A stretch of DNA of 64,000 nt from Mycolicibacterium tokaiense (GTDB lineage Bacteria; Actinomycetota; Actinomycetes; Mycobacteriales; Mycobacteriaceae), in the NCBI RefSeq assembly GCF_010725885.1, contig NZ_AP022600.1, positions 2,976,001 through 3,040,000 of the forward strand, read 5' to 3'. The position numbers were made by a program, and so were the translations under genes. Each line of letters begins with the position of its first letter. Position 1 is the stretch's first letter. Shown here piece by piece: positions 34,245-43,916 of this stretch. The notes under the pieces were generated by a model. The model saw only the letters and a program-made list of their open reading frames with translations. It made no database searches and was not told where the DNA came from.

Positions 34245-34257
34245 GAGTCGCGAGACC

Positions 34258-34794
34258 CTAGTCGGGGAAGTCCAGCGGTAGCTTCAGGGTGTTCATGGTG
34301 GCGGCCAGAGTGTCGTATTGCCCAGCCAGGAAGCAGAATTCGATCAACTGTCTCTGGTTGAGGTAGGTCGACAGCGCCGCCCAGGTCTCGCCGGAGACCT
34401 CGCGCGACAGCACGAACTCGTCGGTGGCACGCAGTAGGACCCGCTGCCGGTCGGTCAGCCCCTCGGCGTCAGGGCCCTCGAACACCTTGGCCTGCAGGCC
34501 TGCATCCACGCCGCGCGAGCGGGCCAGCCGCCGGTGCTGTTGGAGCTCGTACTCGCAGTCGCGCAGATGACCCACCCGCAAAATCACCAACTCTGCTTCG
34601 AAGCGCGACAGCCGACCCCAGTAGAGCAGCACACCGGAGAACGGCAGCCAGGCCCAGAACAACGCGGAATGCCGCGACAGGGCGTTGAACAGGTGGAACT
34701 GCGGTGCCCGGATGCCGCGGGCACCCAGCCGGCAGATCACCCAGTTGATGGGGCCGACATCACGAATGCTGCTGGTGGCCGGGATCCTGCTCAT
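34258..34794 (-). CDS. Carboxymuconolactone decarboxylase/AhpD-fold protein (Rv0464c type)
   Basis: This 178-residue all-helical protein of the CMD family contains ELVILRVGHLRDCEYELQQHR, the segment that carries the Cys and His of the AhpD-like motif here in the modified form DCEYELQQH (one Cys instead of CxxC). It is therefore probably not a thiol peroxidase of the AhpD kind; a decarboxylase or another role is open. The ATG overlaps the stop of ramB (ATGA), so it is made with ramB. Confidence 0.78.
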   Translation of the reverse strand: MSRIPATSSIRDVGPINWVICRLGARGIRAPQFHLFNALSRHSALFWAWLPFSGVLLYWGRLSRFEAELVILRVGHLRDCEYELQQHRRLARSRGVDAGLQAKVFEGPDAEGLTDRQRVLLRATDEFVLSREVSGETWAALSTYLNQRQLIEFCFLAGQYDTLAATMNTLKLPLDFPD

Positions 34795-36206
34795 GACTGC
34801 TTCACCAGATACGGCGAGACCGTGCTGCGGTGCTCATCGAGGTCGAGGGCGCGCCCCAGGGCAGGGAAGGCGCGTTGCGGGCAGTTGTCCCGCTCGCATA
34901 CCCGACAACCCGCGCCGATGGGTGTCGCGAGGTTTCCCGACAGGTCGAGTCCCTCGGAGTACACCAGCCGATTGGCATGGCGCAGTTCGCATCCCAGGCC
35001 GATGGCGAAGGTCTTGCCCGGCTGCCCATAGCGGGAAGCGCGGCGTTCGACCGTGCGCGCCACCCACATGTAGTTGCGGCCGTCGGGCATCTGTGCGATC
35101 TGAACTCCGATCTTGCCGGGATTGGCGAAGGTCTCGTAGACATTCCACAGCGGGCAGGTGCCGCCGGAAGAGGAGAAGTGGAAACCGGTGGCGGACTGGC
35201 GTTTCGACATGTTGCCGGCGCGGTCCACCCGGACGAACGACAGTGGTACCCCGCGCATCGACGGCCGCTGCAGGGTGGAGAGCCGGTGGGCGATGGTCTC
35301 GTAACTCACCGAGTAGAACGCCGACAGCCGCTCGATGTCGTAGCGGAAGTTCTCGGCGACCTCGTGGAACTGGCGGTACGGCAGCACCGCGGCTGCGGCG
35401 AAATAGTTGGCCAGTCCGAGCCGGGCCAGGATGCGGGACTCCTCGCTGGTGAAGTTGCCCTCGGTGACCAGCTTGTCGATCAGCGACCCGAATTCGAGGT
35501 AGGCCAGTTCGACCGCGAGTTTGAAGACCTGCTGCCCACCGGAGAGGTGGGCGCTCATCTCCAGCGTCTTGGTCTCGGGGTCGTAGCGGTGCAGCACGGT
35601 GTTGCCCAGGTCGATGCGCCGAATGATGCGTACACCGTGCACATGGGCCAGGCGCTGGGCGATGTCACGGGCCAGGTCGCCCCGGTGCATCCGCATCCTG
35701 TCGGTGAGATCCTCTGCGGCGGTGTCGAGTTCGTGGAGATAGTTCTGCCGCTGGTAGAAGTAGTCGCGTACCTCCTCGTGCGGCATCGTGATCGAACCGG
35801 TGCCGCTGCCGTCGGCATTGCGGTCCTCGGTGACCGCAGCCAGGCGGGCGTTGGTCAGCCGGTAGCGCTGATGCAGGTTCACCATCGCCTTGGCCAGCGC
35901 GGGATGGGCGCTCACGATGTCGGCCAGTTCGGATTGGTCGACATCGACGCCGAGATCCCGGTCGAGGGTGACTTCGCGCAGTTCGGCGATGAGGCGGGTG
36001 TCGTCCTGTGAGGCGAAGAAGGTGGCGTCGACGCCGAACACCTCGGTGATGCGCAGCAGGACCGCCACCGTCAGCGGGCGGACGTCGTGCTCGATCTGGT
36101 TGAGATAGCTGGGCGAGATATCCAGCATCTGCGCCAGCGCGGCCTGACTGAATCCCCGCTCGGTGCGCAGTTGCCTGACCCGTGAACCGACGAAGGTCTT
36201 GGCCAT
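34791..36206 (-). CDS. ramB: RamB, transcriptional regulator of acetate/glyoxylate metabolism
   Basis: This 471-residue XRE-family regulator has a helix-turn-helix at residues 8-62 (FSQAALAQMLDISPSYLNQIEHD), a central domain of the ImmA/IrrE-like kind with AVELAYLEFGSLIDKLV, and a C-terminal cysteine-bearing segment (GCRVCERDNCPQRAFP). In Corynebacterium and M. tuberculosis RamB represses acetate and glyoxylate genes, including its own gene and isocitrate lyase. Position and sequence match Rv0465c. The start ATG 36206 is preceded by TAGGCT and 6 nt. An ATTGGCAA motif lies upstream at 36247 and again in the icl leader. Confidence 0.93.
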   Translation of the reverse strand: MAKTFVGSRVRQLRTERGFSQAALAQMLDISPSYLNQIEHDVRPLTVAVLLRITEVFGVDATFFASQDDTRLIAELREVTLDRDLGVDVDQSELADIVSAHPALAKAMVNLHQRYRLTNARLAAVTEDRNADGSGTGSITMPHEEVRDYFYQRQNYLHELDTAAEDLTDRMRMHRGDLARDIAQRLAHVHGVRIIRRIDLGNTVLHRYDPETKTLEMSAHLSGGQQVFKLAVELAYLEFGSLIDKLVTEGNFTSEESRILARLGLANYFAAAAVLPYRQFHEVAENFRYDIERLSAFYSVSYETIAHRLSTLQRPSMRGVPLSFVRVDRAGNMSKRQSATGFHFSSSGGTCPLWNVYETFANPGKIGVQIAQMPDGRNYMWVARTVERRASRYGQPGKTFAIGLGCELRHANRLVYSEGLDLSGNLATPIGAGCRVCERDNCPQRAFPALGRALDLDEHRSTVSPYLVKQS

Positions 36207-36246
36207 CCGTACAGCCTACCCGTCTGTTAAGGACCTGCTTCGCAGG

Positions 36247-36254
36247 ATTGGCAA
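36247..36254 (+). promoter_or_regulatory. ATTGGCAA motif upstream of ramB, possible RamB site
   Basis: ATTGGCAA lies 41 bp upstream of the ramB start, in the divergent region between ramB and the thioesterase gene. The same eight bases occur in the icl leader at 37281. RamB sites described in relatives are T-T-T-G-C-A-A-like, so the match is approximate. Confidence 0.4.
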
Positions 36255-36338
36255 GTGTGCGCTGTCAAGCCTTGGTGCTGCCTGGGTAACCTCGAGGCTG
36301 CGGGGGGTCTCCCACAGCACAGACGAAGAGGGCGTTCG

Positions 36339-37151
36339 ATGACGACACAGGCGGCTTCGGGGTTGGCCAAGACGATGATGCCGGTGCCCGACCCCCATCC
36401 CGACGTCTTCGACCGCGAATGGCCGCTACGAGTCGGAGACATCGACCGCACCGGACGCCTGCGTTTCGACGCCGCCTGCCGGCACATCCAGGACATCGGC
36501 CAAGACCATCTGCGTGAGTTGGGATTCGAGGAGACCCACCCGCTGTGGATCGTGCGGCGCACCATGGTCGACCTGATCCGCCCCATCGAGTTCAACGACA
36601 TGCTGCGCATGCGGCGCTGGTGCTCGGGCACGTCCAATCGCTGGTGCGAGATGCGGGTGCGGATCGACGGTCGTCGGGGTGGTCTGATGGAATCCGAGGC
36701 CTTTTGGATCAACATCAACCGCGAGACGCAGGGGCCGTCGCGCATCTCCGACGACTTCCTCGCGGGGCTGCAGAAGACGACGTCGGTGGACCGTCTGCGG
36801 TGGAAGGCCTACCTCAAGGCGGGGCAGCGCGAGAATGCCGACGAGATCCGCGACTACCCGGTGCGCGTGTCCGACATCGACCTGTTCGACCACATGAACA
36901 ACTCGGTGTACTGGACCGTCATCGAGGACTATCTGTTCTCGCACCCCGAGCTGCTGCAGGGTCCGCTGCGGGTGACGATCGAACACGATCTCCCGGTGGC
37001 GCTGGGAGACAAGTTGGAGATCCTGTCCCACGTCCACCCGGCCGGCAGCACCGAGGCGTTCGGGCCGGAGCTCGCCGATCGCACTGTGACGACGCTCACA
37101 TATGAAGTGGCGGGCGAGACGAAAGCGATCGCGTCGCTGTTCTCGATTTAA
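36339..37151 (+). CDS. Acyl-ACP thioesterase-like double-hotdog protein (Rv0466 type)
   Basis: This 270-residue protein resembles plant and bacterial acyl-ACP thioesterases: VGDIDRTGRLRFDAACRHIQD in the first hotdog and VSDIDLFDHMNNSVYWTVIED in the second, where the DHMNN segment gives the catalytic Asn region. It probably releases fatty acids from a carrier protein or CoA. ATG 36339 has GAGGG seven bases upstream; the longer frame upstream is not convincing. It is divergent from ramB, matches Rv0466 and is followed by a hairpin with a T-run. Confidence 0.83.
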   Translation: MTTQAASGLAKTMMPVPDPHPDVFDREWPLRVGDIDRTGRLRFDAACRHIQDIGQDHLRELGFEETHPLWIVRRTMVDLIRPIEFNDMLRMRRWCSGTSNRWCEMRVRIDGRRGGLMESEAFWININRETQGPSRISDDFLAGLQKTTSVDRLRWKAYLKAGQRENADEIRDYPVRVSDIDLFDHMNNSVYWTVIEDYLFSHPELLQGPLRVTIEHDLPVALGDKLEILSHVHPAGSTEAFGPELADRTVTTLTYEVAGETKAIASLFSI

Positions 37152-37175
37152 CAGTACCGTTGTCCTGTTATTTTG
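37150..37175 (+). terminator. Hairpin with T-run after the thioesterase gene
   Basis: TAACAG and CTGTTA, with AC and GT pairing inside after one mismatch, form a hairpin around CGTT and are followed by TTTT. The left arm overlaps the TAA stop. A weak intrinsic terminator is the simplest reading; the TAACAG element also recurs at 37244 and 37362, so a protein-binding role is possible. Confidence 0.45.
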
Positions 37176-37280
37176 CGGCTTGACCTGCGCCGTTGGTGTT
37201 ACCGGTCAGTAACTTCTGAACCGGTTCAGCAGAACAGCTACTTAACAGAATTAGCAAGGCGGGGCCCTGTCATGGCGAAA

Positions 37281-37288
37281 ATTGGCAA
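37281..37288 (+). promoter_or_regulatory. ATTGGCAA motif in the icl leader, possible RamB site
   Basis: This is the same octamer as upstream of ramB, with the related ATTAGCAA 31 bp before it (37250-37257) and AATTGGCT ten bp after it. Three spaced similar elements upstream of icl would suit a repressor such as RamB. The assignment is inference from position. Confidence 0.4.
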
Positions 37289-37411
37289 CGAATTGGCTGG
37301 ACCTGCACATATCGGCAGTGGCATCGTAGATTCCAGCACACCAGTGAAGCTGCTCAGTCGTTAACAGGTCGGCGATCCCGACAACGACGTGGGCGCTTGA
37401 CCATTCACCCT

Positions 37412-37429
37412 CGCGGCGCGTTCGCCGCG
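37412..37429 (+). promoter_or_regulatory. GC-rich hairpin upstream of the icl ribosome-binding site
   Basis: CGCGGCG and CGCCGCG flank CGTT, a perfect seven-bp stem ending 13 bp before GAGGAG. In the leader RNA it would be very stable; it may shield the transcript or set initiation efficiency. Confidence 0.35.
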
Positions 37430-37455
37430 CACTTTCACATCCCGAGGAGCCGTCA

Positions 37456-38742
37456 ATGTCGACCGTTGGCACCCCCAAATCGCCCGAACAGATCCAGCAC
37501 GACTGGGACACCAACCCCCGCTGGAAGGGCATCACCCGCGACTACACCCCGTCTGACGTCGTGGCCCTGCAGGGCAGCGTCGTCGAAGAGCACACCCTGG
37601 CCCGCCGCGGCGCCGAGGTGCTGTGGGAGCAGCTGCACGACATGGAGTTCGTCAACTCCCTGGGTGCGCTGACCGGAAACATGGCCGTCCAGCAGGTCCG
37701 CGCCGGCCTCAAGGCCATCTACCTGTCCGGATGGCAGGTTGCGGGTGACGCGAACCTGTCCGGCCACACCTACCCCGACCAGAGCCTGTACCCGGCCAAC
37801 TCCGTGCCGCAGGTGGTGCGCCGTATCAACAACGCGCTGCTGCGCGCCGACGAGATCGCCAAGGTCGAGGGTGACCGGTCGATCGAGAACTGGCTGGCCC
37901 CCATCGTGGCCGACGGCGAAGCCGGCTTCGGTGGCGCGCTCAACGTCTACGAACTGCAGAAAGCCCTGATCGCCGCCGGTGTCGCGGGGTCGCACTGGGA
38001 AGACCAGCTGGCCTCGGAGAAGAAGTGCGGCCACCTCGGTGGCAAGGTGCTGATCCCCACTCAGCAGCACATCCGCACCCTGACCTCGGCCCGCCTGGCC
38101 GCCGACGTGGCCGACGTCCCCACCCTGGTCATCGCCCGTACCGACGCCGAGGCCGCCACCCTGATCACCTCCGACGTCGACGAGCGGGATCAGCCCTTCA
38201 TCACTGGTGACCGCACCAAGGAGGGCTTCTACCGCGTCAAGAACGGTCTGGAGCCCTGCATCGCCCGCGCCAAGGCCTATGCCCCGTACTCCGACCTGAT
38301 CTGGATGGAGACCGGCACCCCGGACCTGGAGCTGGCCAAGAAGTTCGCCGAAGGTGTGCGCAGCGAGTTCCCGGACCAGATGCTGGCCTACAACTGCTCG
38401 CCGTCGTTCAACTGGAAGAAGCACCTCGACGACGCCACGATCGCCAAGTTCCAGAAGGAACTGGGTGCCATGGGCTTCAAGTTCCAGTTCATCACCCTGG
38501 CCGGCTTCCACGCCCTGAACTACTCGATGTTCGACCTGGCCTACGGCTATGCCCGCAACCAGATGAGCGCCTACGTCGAGCTGCAGGAGCGCGAGTTCGC
38601 CGCCGAGGAGCGGGGCTACACCGCCACCAAGCACCAGCGTGAGGTCGGAGCGGGCTACTTCGACCGCATCGCCACCACCGTGGACCCCAGCAGCTCCACC
38701 ACCGCGCTGGCCGGTTCCACCGAAGAGGGCCAGTTCCACTAG
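37456..38742 (+). CDS. icl: Isocitrate lyase
   Basis: This 428-residue enzyme splits isocitrate to glyoxylate and succinate, and in mycobacteria also acts as 2-methylisocitrate lyase during growth on fatty acids and propionate. The catalytic loop is [14 protein letters not shown] (Cys in KKCGH, about residue 191), and [11 protein letters not shown] is the second family motif. ATG 37456 has GAGGAG eight bases upstream. It is the short (prokaryotic, Icl1-like) form and matches Rv0467. RamB, encoded 1.3 kb upstream, is its expected regulator. Confidence 0.97.
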   Translation: MSTVGTPKSPEQIQHDWDTNPRWKGITRDYTPSDVVALQGSVVEEHTLARRGAEVLWEQLHDMEFVNSLGALTGNMAVQQVRAGLKAIYLSGWQVAGDANLSGHTYPDQSLYPANSVPQVVRRINNALLRADEIAKVEGDRSIENWLAPIVADGEAGFGGALNVYELQKALIAAGVAGSHWEDQLASEKKCGHLGGKVLIPTQQHIRTLTSARLAADVADVPTLVIARTDAEAATLITSDVDERDQPFITGDRTKEGFYRVKNGLEPCIARAKAYAPYSDLIWMETGTPDLELAKKFAEGVRSEFPDQMLAYNCSPSFNWKKHLDDATIAKFQKELGAMGFKFQFITLAGFHALNYSMFDLAYGYARNQMSAYVELQEREFAAEERGYTATKHQREVGAGYFDRIATTVDPSSSTTALAGSTEEGQFH

Positions 38743-38757
38743 AGCAACCAACGAGTC

Positions 38758-38813
38758 GAGCGCGCGCGTTTGTACAGTGACACGCAGTCACAGACGTACA
38801 AGCGCGCGCGCTC
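38758..38813. repeat. Nested inverted repeat between icl and fadB2
   Basis: Outer arms of 18 bp (38758-38775 and 38796-38813; 17 of 18 match; sequence GAGCGCGCGCG then TTTGTAC on the left) enclose GTGAC-ACGCA-GTCAC at 38777-38791. It begins 16 bp after the icl stop and ends 18 bp before fadB2. The structure could be a terminator, an operator for a dimeric regulator, or both. It has no T-run. Confidence 0.75.
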
Positions 38814-38831
38814 GCGCATGAGGGGAATCAG

Positions 38832-39689
38832 GTGAACAGCATCGAGCGGGTCGGGGTAGTCGGCGCGGGGCAGATGGGCTCCGGAATCGCCGAGGTGGCC
38901 GTGAAAGCAGGCGCCGACGTCCTGGTCTATGACACCGACGAGAAGTTCACCGCGTCGGGCCAGTCGCGCATCGCCGGCTCGCTGGACAAAGCCGTGGCCA
39001 AAGGCAAGCTCAGCGCCGAGGACCGCGACGCCGCGCTGGGCCGGCTGCGGTTCACCACCGATCTCGCCGATCTCGCCGACCGGCAACTGGTGATCGAGGC
39101 TGTCATCGAGGACGAGGACGTCAAGACGGCCATCTTCGCCCAATTGGACGCCATCGTGACCGACCCGGACGCGGTGCTGGCGTCCAACACCTCCAGCATC
39201 CCGATCATGAAGATCGCGGCGGCCACCGCAAACCCCGGCCGTGTGCTCGGTCTGCATTTCTTCAACCCCGTGCCGGTTCTGCCATTGGTGGAACTGGTCA
39301 GCACGCTGGTCACCGATCCGGCCGCCGCCGAGCGCGTCGAAGAGTTCGCGGGGCGCACGTTGGGCAAGCAGGTGGTCAAGTGCTCCGACCGCTCGGGCTT
39401 CGTGGTGAACTTCCTGCTGGTGCCCTACCTGCTGGCGGCCATCCGGATGGTCGAGGCCAAGGTCGCCACGATCGACGACGTTGACAAGGCCGTGGTGGCG
39501 GGGCTGTCCCACCCGATGGGGCCGCTGCGGCTGTCCGACCTGATCGGGCTGGACACGCTGAAACTGATCGCCGACAAGATGTTCGACGAGTTCAAGGAAC
39601 CTCTGTACACGGCGCCGTCTTTGCTACTGCGCATGGTCGAGGCCGGGCAGCTCGGGAAGAAGTCCGGCCAGGGATTTTATTCTTATTGA
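38832..39689 (+). CDS. fadB2: 3-hydroxybutyryl-CoA dehydrogenase
   Basis: This 285-residue enzyme oxidises 3-hydroxybutyryl-CoA (and related short-chain 3-hydroxyacyl-CoA) with NAD(P). The Rossmann motif is VGVVGAGQMGSGIAEVAVKAG, the catalytic His and Asn regions are VLGLHFFNPVPVLPLVELV, and the C-terminus GQLGKKSGQGFYSY is typical. It matches Rv0468 and lies with icl in the fatty-acid/glyoxylate region. GTG 38832 has GAGGGG upstream. Confidence 0.93.
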   Translation: MNSIERVGVVGAGQMGSGIAEVAVKAGADVLVYDTDEKFTASGQSRIAGSLDKAVAKGKLSAEDRDAALGRLRFTTDLADLADRQLVIEAVIEDEDVKTAIFAQLDAIVTDPDAVLASNTSSIPIMKIAAATANPGRVLGLHFFNPVPVLPLVELVSTLVTDPAAAERVEEFAGRTLGKQVVKCSDRSGFVVNFLLVPYLLAAIRMVEAKVATIDDVDKAVVAGLSHPMGPLRLSDLIGLDTLKLIADKMFDEFKEPLYTAPSLLLRMVEAGQLGKKSGQGFYSY

Positions 39690-39708
39690 CGACACGGTTG
39701 CAGACATT

Positions 39709-40724
<1,016 letters not shown>

Positions 40725-40758
40725 CTCGGTCGCCGAGGCGGCGAGGGACGAGCCGGGG

Positions 40759-40772
40759 TGGGGGTACCCCCA
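40759..40772. repeat. Perfect palindrome in the convergent umaA / PPK2-family spacer
   Basis: TGGGGGTACCCCCA is a perfect 14-bp palindrome in a G-rich spacer of 74 bp (40725-40798) where two convergent genes meet. It could act as a bidirectional terminator or belong to a dispersed G-rich repeat; similar flanking GCGAAGCGAGGGGG is present. Confidence 0.5.
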
Positions 40773-40798
40773 GCGAAGCGAGGGGGCGCAGGGCCGGG

Positions 40799-41656
40799 CT
40801 ACAAAAGCTGAAGCCGCGCCTTTTCGTCCTCCACGTCGAAATCGGCTGCGGGCCAGGACAGGTCAAGAGACTTCAACGCCTCGATCAACAGCTCGTTGAT
40901 GGCCAGTCGGCTGTACCACTTGCGGTCGCAGGGCACCACGTGCCACGGCGCATGAGCGGTCGACGTCTTGTCCAGCACGGCCTGGTAGGCCTGCTGGTAG
41001 GCCGGCCACAACGCCCGCTCATCGATGTCGCCGGGGTTGTACTTCCAGTACTTGTCCGGCCGCTCCAGCCGCTGCGCCAGCCGCCGCTTCTGCTCCTCGA
41101 GTGAGACAAACATCGCGACCTTCACAATGGTGGTACCGGCGTCGGTGAGTTCCTTCTCGAAGGCGTTGATCTCGTCGTAGCGCGCGCCCCACACATCCGG
41201 CGGCACCAGGTTGCGCACCCGCACGATGAGCACGTCTTCGTAGTGCGAGCGGTCGAAGACGCCGATCTGGCCGGCCGACGGCAGCGCGTTGCGGATCCGC
41301 CACAGGTAGTGGTGCGACAACTCCTCGGCGGTCGGCGCCCCGAAGCTGGTGTAGCGGATGCCCTGCGGATTGGCGGCGCCGACGACGTGTTTGACGATGC
41401 CGCCTTTGCCCGCGGTGTCCATGCCCTGCAGGATCAGCAGCACCGATCTCCCGTCGCCCGCGCGGCTGTTGGCGTACAGCATTTCCTGCAGTTCAGCCAG
41501 CCGTTCGTTGCGCTGGGCCTGAATGCCTGGCGCGTCGGCCTTGTTGCCACTGAATCCGGGGGTGGCGTTGGCATCGATGGCGGCGACCGTGTCGCCAGGC
41601 CGGAAGGCGAGCACCGTGTGGGGTGCATGGGTCCACTGCGCAGGCAGGTCGGTCAT
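40799..41656 (-). CDS. PPK2-family polyphosphate:nucleotide phosphotransferase
   Basis: This 285-residue PPK2-fold kinase has Walker A LQGMDTAGKGGIVKHVVGA, followed by LWRIRNALPSAGQIGVFDRSHYEDVL (Walker B/lid) and YWKYNPGDIDERALWPAYQ. The sequence differs clearly from the ppk2 at 18715 and looks like the polyphosphate:AMP/ADP phosphotransferase subgroup. It transfers phosphate between polyphosphate and a nucleotide. The start ATG 41656 is preceded by TAGGCT and 6 nt, so it may have its own leaderless promoter inside the end of the TetR gene. Confidence 0.85.
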   Translation of the reverse strand: MTDLPAQWTHAPHTVLAFRPGDTVAAIDANATPGFSGNKADAPGIQAQRNERLAELQEMLYANSRAGDGRSVLLILQGMDTAGKGGIVKHVVGAANPQGIRYTSFGAPTAEELSHHYLWRIRNALPSAGQIGVFDRSHYEDVLIVRVRNLVPPDVWGARYDEINAFEKELTDAGTTIVKVAMFVSLEEQKRRLAQRLERPDKYWKYNPGDIDERALWPAYQQAYQAVLDKTSTAHAPWHVVPCDRKWYSRLAINELLIEALKSLDLSWPAADFDVEDEKARLQLL

Positions 41657-41660
41657 CGCG

Positions 41661-42374
41661 TCAGCCTAACGACGGCGGCAGCTCCGGTGGCGGATGCGGC
41701 TGACTGTTGAACCGGGCCAGCGATCCGCCGCTTTCCACGATGCCCTGCAGTGCGCTCCACGAGAGCATCGTCAGGTAGTCGATCAGCTCGTCGGAACTCA
41801 TCCGGCGGTGCGACATCCAGGAGTGGGTGGCCAGCTGGACGCCGCCGACGATCATGTAGGCCCACGGCTCCACACCCTTGGTGTCCATCCCGGCTCGCTG
41901 CATGCGGCGGCGGAACATCACGGCGAGCATGCCGGCGATGATCCGTTCGCTGTCGGCGATCACCTTGCTTTTGCTGGCCGAGCTGTTCGCGAAGACAAAC
42001 GGGTAGATTTCGGGCTCGGCGGCCACGGTGTCGACGTACACCCGGATGATTTCGCGGGTGAGGTCGTAACCATCCAGATGGGTGGACAGCGCGGCCGCCA
42101 TGTTGGGGATCAGGGTGGTCTGCACAAAGCGCATCATGACCGCGGTGGTGAGGTCGTTCTTGTCCACGAAATACCGGTAGAGAACGGTCTTGGAGACACC
42201 GATTTCCGCAGCTATCTCGTCCATGCTGATGTCGCGGCCCTGCCGGCGGATGGCGCCGAGGGTGCCGTCGACGAGTTCGTTGCGCCGATCCACCTTGTGC
42301 TGGTGCCAGCGCCGTTTGCGGCCGTCGACCTTGACTGGTTCGGCCTGGGGCTGTTGTGCCACGTGTCCGCTCAT
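41661..42374 (-). CDS. TetR-family transcriptional regulator (Rv0472c type)
   Basis: This 237-residue protein has an N-terminal TetR helix-turn-helix at about 33-80 (ISMDEIAAEIGVSKTVLYRYF, then KNDLTTAVMMRF) after a basic Lys/Arg/His-rich extension (KRRWHQHKVDRR). The C-terminal helices bind an unknown ligand. It is divergent from the DUF445 gene at 42495 and matches Rv0472c by position. The region 42375-42494 between them must hold both promoters; no clear palindrome was seen there. Confidence 0.85.
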   Translation of the reverse strand: MSGHVAQQPQAEPVKVDGRKRRWHQHKVDRRNELVDGTLGAIRRQGRDISMDEIAAEIGVSKTVLYRYFVDKNDLTTAVMMRFVQTTLIPNMAAALSTHLDGYDLTREIIRVYVDTVAAEPEIYPFVFANSSASKSKVIADSERIIAGMLAVMFRRRMQRAGMDTKGVEPWAYMIVGGVQLATHSWMSHRRMSSDELIDYLTMLSWSALQGIVESGGSLARFNSQPHPPPELPPSLG

Positions 42375-42494
42375 CCGTTCTGTCTTTCGGACCCGATGAT
42401 AATGCGCACCAGCCCGGTCGGCCGGATCTGGTTGACGGAGGCCGTCACAGTAACTGGCTTGTGCCGGAGCGGAGCCGCCACCGGGTCATGACGG

Positions 42495-43814
42495 ATGATG
42501 GACGGTGTGGTCGTGAGAAACCCGCCCGAGCGCGCGTCGCTGGCCGAGTCCTTTGCCGGCGCCGATTCGGCCGCCGATGCGCAGCGCCGCTCCGCCCTGC
42601 GGCGGATGAAGCTGGTGGCCCTGGGCTTCCTGGTGGCGGCCACGGTGATCTTCCTGGTCTGCACGTGGGCGCAGTCCCAGGGTGCCGCGCCCTGGGTCGG
42701 CTACGTGCGCGCCGCGGCCGAGGCGGGCATGGTGGGCGCGCTTGCGGACTGGTTCGCCGTCACGGCGCTGTTCAAGCACCCGCTGGGCATCCCGATCCCG
42801 CACACCGCCATCATCCGGCGCAAGAAGGATCAGCTCGGCGAGGGGCTGGGCACGTTCGTACGGGAGAACTTCCTCTCTGCCGACGTGGTGGAGACCAAGA
42901 TCCGCGACGCGGAGATCGCCGGCCGGCTGGGCAAGTGGCTGGCCCACCCGGCGAACGCGACCCGGGTGGCCGGCGAGTCGGCCACCGTGTTGCGGGTGGG
43001 GGTGGAGCTGCTGCGTGACGAGGACGTCCAGCAGGTCATCGACAAGATGATCGTGCGCCGGATCGCCGAACCGCAGTGGGGCCCGCCGGTGGGGCGGGTG
43101 CTGGCCAGTCTGCTGGCCGAGAACCGTCAGGAGGCCCTGATCCAGCTGTTGTGCGACCGGGCCTTCGAGTGGTCGTTGAACGCCGGCGAGACCATCGAGC
43201 GGGTGGTCATCCGGGATTCGCCCAGTTGGTCTCCCAAGTTCGTCGACCAGTTGCTCGGCGACCGCATCCACCGCGAGCTGATGGACTTCACCGACAAGGT
43301 GCGCCGCGACCCCGACCACGAACTGCGCCGCTCGGCCAACCGTTTCCTGTTCGAGTTCGCCGAGGACCTGCAGAACGACGCCGCCACCATCGCCAAGGCC
43401 GAGTCGGTCAAGGAACGCCTGATGGCCCGCGACGAGGTGGCGGGCGCCGCGGAGACCGCGTGGCGCACGCTCAAGCGTCTGGTGCTCGAGGGGGTTGATG
43501 ACCCGTCGTCGACCTTGCGCACCAAGATCACCGAATCGGTGCAGCGCCTGGGCGAATCCCTGTGCAGCGACGCTGATCTGCGCGACAAGGTGGACAACTG
43601 GATCGTGCGCGGCGCGCAGCATCTGGTGGCGCAGTACGGCGTGGAGATCACCGCCATCATCACCGAGACCATCGAACGCTGGGACGCCGACGAGGCCAGC
43701 CGGCGCATCGAGCTGCACGTGGGGCGCGATCTTCAATTCATCCGTATCAACGGCACCGTGGTGGGGGCACTCGCGGGCCTGGTGATCTACTCAGTGGCGC
43801 AGATCATATTCTGA
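42495..43814 (+). CDS. DUF445 membrane protein (Rv0473 type)
   Basis: This 439-residue protein has a hydrophobic helix near 38-60 (LVALGFLVAATVIFLVC), the characteristic DUF445 sequence GMVGALADWFAVTALFKHPLGIPIPHTAI, and a long amphipathic helical region ending in a C-terminal membrane helix (VGALAGLVIYSVAQIIF). It resembles a membrane-anchored coiled protein. The function is unknown. The ATG at 42495 is followed by a second ATG; GTG codons further in are possible. It is divergent from the TetR gene. Confidence 0.83.
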   Translation: MMDGVVVRNPPERASLAESFAGADSAADAQRRSALRRMKLVALGFLVAATVIFLVCTWAQSQGAAPWVGYVRAAAEAGMVGALADWFAVTALFKHPLGIPIPHTAIIRRKKDQLGEGLGTFVRENFLSADVVETKIRDAEIAGRLGKWLAHPANATRVAGESATVLRVGVELLRDEDVQQVIDKMIVRRIAEPQWGPPVGRVLASLLAENRQEALIQLLCDRAFEWSLNAGETIERVVIRDSPSWSPKFVDQLLGDRIHRELMDFTDKVRRDPDHELRRSANRFLFEFAEDLQNDAATIAKAESVKERLMARDEVAGAAETAWRTLKRLVLEGVDDPSSTLRTKITESVQRLGESLCSDADLRDKVDNWIVRGAQHLVAQYGVEITAIITETIERWDADEASRRIELHVGRDLQFIRINGTVVGALAGLVIYSVAQIIF

Positions 43815-43820
43815 CCAGCG

Positions 43821-43846
43821 CTAGCTAGTGCTTGCAAAAGCTAGCA
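43821..43846. promoter_or_regulatory. Paired GCTAGC elements upstream of the XRE regulator gene
   Basis: GCTAGC occurs at 43821-43826 and 43841-43846, exactly 20 bp apart, or two helical turns. The first is inside a near-palindrome, AGCGCTAGCTAGTGCT. They lie 7 bp after the DUF445 stop and 70 bp before the XRE gene, so an autoregulatory operator is likely. Between them is TTGCAAAA. Confidence 0.5.
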
Positions 43847-43916
43847 GCGGTGGGTACCGTGGTTTTTGTCAGTTTCAGACGAACCGCAGATTCCCGCACG
43901 TGTCGGAGGAAGACCC

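Larger units (their letters stand above)
37152..37455. promoter_or_regulatory. Long leader/promoter region of icl (304 bp without a gene)
   Basis: No convincing gene lies here. The region is AT-richer than the surrounding genes up to about 37300. It contains the hairpin after the thioesterase gene, TTAACAG at 37242-37248 and 37361-37367, ATTAGCAA at 37250-37257, ATTGGCAA at 37281-37288 and a GC hairpin at 37412-37429. The ribosome-binding site GAGGAG is at 37443-37448. Isocitrate lyase is known to be carbon-source controlled by RamB in mycobacteria. Confidence 0.6.

Noticed and set aside
37271..37364. Short ORF (30 codons from ATG 37271) in the icl leader as a possible leader peptide
   Set aside because: No Shine-Dalgarno, no leaderless minus-10 spacing and no codon pattern; it overlaps the ATTGGCAA motif that explains the conserved-looking bases better.
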